In this document: positions 60,696 to 64,000 of the stretch, in pieces
Layout of the letters: each line of letters opens with the position of its first letter
How positions within the stretch are numbered: the stretch's first letter is position 1
Assembly: GCF_949987515.2 (NCBI RefSeq)
Contig: NW_027192650.1
Coordinates: 4,092,001 to 4,156,000, forward strand
Direction: 5' to 3'
Source of the DNA: Delphinus delphis
Lineage: Eukaryota > Chordata > Mammalia > Artiodactyla > Delphinidae
DNA: 64,000 bases
The notes under the pieces: model-generated
Database searches by the model: none
What the model saw: the letters and a program-made list of their open reading frames with translations, nothing else
Told to the model about the DNA's origin: nothing
Translations under genes and position numbers: made by a program

Positions 60696-62275
60696 TTGAA
60701 GTCATATTGCATGGTACCCATTCCACGGGTTTCAACTACCCAGGTTTAAGGTATTCTTCCTTCAGCTAAAACATGCATGTGGAACCTAGAGTATGATCAA
60801 CCATGTGATCGGGAGACGTGTTCAAATATGTCTCAGTTTTCCTCCCCTGGTACTCGGGTGAAACATTCCAGACGCTTTACTAACACTCTCCCCACTTGGA
60901 GAGTCAGTCCCTTTAACCTCCTGTTTGGCCCAGTTTGCAATTTCTGCGGAAGATGAACAGGAATAGTGAGAACCAATGAGAGGCTAGCTGGAGGTGTCTG
61001 GACGGGCAAATTTAACTCTCATTTCCCACCAGGAAGAGGAAATAACCAAAGGCTCAGCGTGCCGTACCGGAACCAGATTAGGGCCTGAAGTCATCCTGCG
61101 GTGTTGCGGCCAGGTCACAAGAAAGCGAGTTGAAGAAAGGAGCTCAGGGGCACTGTAATTCACAAACCTGCAGAGTTATAAATGACAGCTATCGTCCAAA
61201 AATAGACTGAAGTAAGGCTGCCAAGAGGACTTGAAATCGGGGCAGAATTGCAGGAAACCGATTTCAGGAGGTAGAATGGAATTGCATTGAAAGCATAGGA
61301 AAAGAGGCAGAACGTCCACAATGATGCACTTGGCCAAAAAGGGCGTATGCGTTTTTTCCTGAATATATTCAGGAAAAAACGCATACGCCCTTTTTGGCCA
61401 ACCAAGCAAGCTTGCAAAGGAAATCTGCACTACAATGAAGTCTCACTTCCCCCCGGTCAAAAGGGCCATCTGAAAAAAGTGTAAAATCCAGAAAGGCAGG
61501 ACAGGCCATGGAGAACAGGGAGCCTTGTTATGCTGATGGGCGGGATGTAAATTGCCAACAACCACTCGGGAGAGGTGTATGGTGTTTCCTGAAACATCTA
61601 AAAAACAAAGCAACAGAGCCTAGGGCACTTCCACTTATGGTCCTATAGCTTAGGGAAATTAAAATCAAAAAGACACAGCCACCCCAAAGTTTGGAACGGC
61701 TCTGTTTACAAGAACCTTGTTTACAGTACAAGTTCAACATCGCAGAAAGTGAAAAATGGATAAAGAAGTTGTGGTATTCACTTACAAAGCAATATCACTC
61801 AGCAATGAAATCTATGTCATCAGGCCCTTAGCAGCACAATGAGTGGATTCAGGTATGATGATTCTAACTGAAATAAGTCACACAGAAAAAGAAACATCAT
61901 AAGATATCAGTAATACACGGAATGGAAACTTGGCTACAGAGGAACTGAATTACAGAACAGAACAGGGTCTCAAATTTAGAAAACCAACTTATGCTTGCTT
62001 AAGGGTAAAGGTGAGTTGGGGTGCTGCATAAAACCAGAGATTGAAATGAGCACAGATAAAGTTCCTTAAGCCAAATATGGAATAGACAAGAGCTACTCCT
62101 TGCTCAACGAAATGGACTCAACACCGCATATTAAACGCCTAAGAATGTACCTGACTAGTAAGTATCTTAAAACCTATGGATTGCTATGTCTCCGAAAGAG
62201 AATCAAGCATGTGTACAGGGGCATAAACGCAGCAGTGATAGGATTGGAGAGGTTCGGTGAGCAAATGAAGACCCT
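60696..62275. repeat. Satellite monomer B14, class Fc
   Basis: 1,580 bp; GTGAAACATTCC near 60,859 and TTGAAATCGGGGC near 61,231 are private. Confidence 0.9.
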
Positions 62276-63855
62276 TTGAAGTCATATTGCATGGTACCCA
62301 TTCCACGGGTTTCAATTACCCAGGTTTTAGGTATTCTTCCTTCAGCTAAAACAGGCATGTGGAACCCAGAGTATGATCAACCATGTGATCGGGAGACGTG
62401 TTCAAATATGTCTCAGTTTTCCTTCCCTGGTACTCGGGTGCAACATTCCAGACGCTTTACTAACACTCTCTCCACTTGGAGAGTCAGCGCCTTTAACCTC
62501 CTGTTTGGCCCAGTTTGCAATTTCTGCGGAAGATGAACAGGAATAGCGAGAACCAATGAGAGGCTAGCTGGAGGTGTCTGGATGGGCAAATTTAACTCTC
62601 ATTTCCCAACAGGAAGAGGAAATAACCAAAGGCTCAGCGTGCCGTGCCGGAACCAGATTAGGGCCTGAAGCCATCCTGCGGTGTTGCGGCCAGGTCACAA
62701 GAAAGCGAGTTGAAGAAAGGAGCTCAGGGGCACTGTAATTCACAAACCTGCAGAGTTATAAATGACAGCTATCGTCCAAAAATAGACTGAAGTAAGGCTG
62801 CCAAGAGGACTTGAAAGCGGGGCAGAATTGCAGGAAACCGATTTCAGGAGGTAGACTGGAATTGCATTGAAAGCATAGGAAAAGAGGCAGAACGTCCACA
62901 ATGATGCACTTGGCCAAAAAGGGCGTATGCGTTTTTTCCTGAATATATTCAGGAAAAAACGCATACGCCCTTTTTGGCCAACCAAGCAAGCTTGCAAAGG
63001 AAATCTGCACTACAATGAAGTCTCACTTCCCCCCGGTCAAAAGGGCCATCTGAAAAAAGTGTAAAATCCAGAAAGGCAGGACAGGCCATGGAGAACTGGG
63101 AGCCTTGTTATGCTGATGGGCGGGATGTAAATTGCCAACAGACACTCGGGAGAAGTGTATGGTGTTTCCTGAAACATCTAAAAAACAAAGCGACAGAGCC
63201 TAGGGCACTGCCACTTATGGTCCTATAGCTTAGGGAAATTAAAATCAAAAAGACACAGCCACCCCAAAGTTTGGGACGCCTCTGTTTACAAGAACCTCGT
63301 TTACAGTACAAGTTCAACATCGCAGAAAGTGAAAAATGGATAAAGAAGTTGTGGTATTTACTTACAAAGCAATATCACTCAGCAATGAAATCTATGTCAT
63401 CAGGCCCTTAGCATCACAATGAGTGGATTCAGGTATGATGATTCTAACTGAAATAAGTCACACAGAAAAAGAAACATCATAAGATATCAGTAATACACGG
63501 AATGGAAACTTGGCTACACAGGAACTGAATTACAGAACAGAACAGGGTCTCAAATTTAGAAAAACAACTTATGCTTGCTTAAGGGTAAAGGTGAGTTGGG
63601 GTGCTGCATAAAACCAGAGATTGAAATGAGCACAGATAAAGTTCCTTAAGTCAAATATGGAATACACAAGAGCCACTCCTTGCTCAACGAAATGGACTCA
63701 ACACCGCATATTAAACGCCTAAGAATGTACCTGACTAGTAAGTATCTTAAAACCTATGGATTGCTATGTCTCCGAAAGAGAATCAAGCATGTGTACAGGG
63801 GCATAAACGCAGCAGTGATAGGATTGGAGAGGTTCGGTGAGCAAATGAAGACCCT
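62276..63855. repeat. Satellite monomer B15, class F
   Basis: 1,580 bp; ACAGGCATGTGG near 62,351 and CTCTCTCCACTTGG are private. Second half is a copy of B13's at offset 3,160. Confidence 0.9.
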
Positions 63856-64000
63856 TTGAAGTCATATTGCATGGTACCCATTCCACGGGTTTCAACTACC
63901 CAGGTTTAAGGTATTCTTCCTTCAGCTAAAACATGCATGTGGAACCTAGAGTATGATCAACCATGTGATCGGGAGACGTGTTCAAATATGTCTCAGTTTT
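63856..64000. repeat. Satellite monomer B16, partial, class Fc
   Basis: First 145 bp only, agreeing with B14 at offset 3,160; cut by the window end. Confidence 0.9.

Larger units (their letters stand above)
43325..63855. repeat. Higher-order repeat: 3,158-3,160-bp dimers of array B
   Basis: Alternate monomers resemble each other more than neighbours do: B3/B5 (offset 3,158), B6/B8 and B7/B9 (3,159), B10/B12 (3,158), second halves of B13/B15 and starts of B14/B16 (3,160). The dimers are not one continuous register; B4/B5 and B12/B13 break it. Most pairings match a class T monomer with a class Fc or F one. Confidence 0.78.
35095..64000. repeat. Satellite array B with diverged edge
   Basis: Same repeat and same orientation as the array on the other side of the 5.1-kb island. 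Phase-marker starts: 36837, 38588, 40166, 41746, 43325, 44904, 46483, 48062, 49641, 51221, 52800, 54380, 55959, 57538, 59117, 60696, 62276, 63856. Spacing is 1,751 bp for the first complete unit and 1,578-1,580 bp thereafter. The first two and a half units are strongly diverged; from about 39,115 onward the sequence is homogenised. The window ends inside a monomer, so the array continues beyond it. The exact left edge is uncertain by some tens of bases because the first unit is decayed and has a deletion near 35,155. Confidence 0.88.

Overview
This is mammalian, non-coding, satellite-dominated DNA, most likely from a delphinoid cetacean (dolphin, killer whale, porpoise, beluga or narwhal). About 59 of the 64 kb is one tandem repeat whose monomer measures 1,575-1,580 bp wherever both ends can be placed. 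That length, the whole-monomer tandem layout and the cetartiodactyl-type L1 and ERV sequences fit what I recall of the 'common cetacean satellite' (unit about 1,580 bp in Delphinoidea, about 1,750 bp in other whales). The assignment is from memory and was not searched. No functional protein-coding or RNA gene is visible.

Layout. (1) 1-29,990: satellite array A, 18 full monomers plus partial ends, with nested higher-order repeats: a 3,157-bp dimer, a 4,735-bp trimer, an 11,049-bp (seven-monomer) long-range copy and a 1,580-bp single-monomer duplication. Monomers become more divergent towards 29,990. (2) 29,988-about 35,095: a 5.1-kb island without ordinary satellite monomers. It holds a 5'-truncated L1 3' end with A-rich tail, a GC-rich stretch with a 74-bp direct duplication, a decayed 5'-truncated class I (gammaretrovirus-like) endogenous retrovirus (pol and env remnants, polypurine tract, one LTR-like end), unassigned sequence and an L1 3'UTR fragment. 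(3) 35,095-40,165: diverged edge monomers, one of full length 1,751 bp, keeping a block of about 165 bp that every 1,579-bp monomer lacks. (4) 40,166-64,000: satellite array B, same orientation as A, homogenised, mostly 3,158-3,160-bp dimers.

Inside each monomer: about 630 bp of unassigned sequence; a 72-bp perfect spacerless palindrome; then about 850 bp that aligns by eye to the 3' end of a LINE-1 (ORF2 C-terminus and 3'UTR) in sense orientation. In the long edge monomers the L1 part runs on to an A-rich tail. In the 1,579-bp monomers the last part of the 3'UTR and that tail are missing, and the missing block accounts for the length difference between the two forms. The edge monomers at 35-38.6 kb therefore look like survivors of the ancestral long unit beside a homogenised short-unit array. 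I regard this, with the L1 origin of half the satellite, as the most interesting content of the window.

Short reading frames recur at fixed positions in most monomers, because the sequence is repeated and the palindrome carries no stop codons in some frames. They are not genes.
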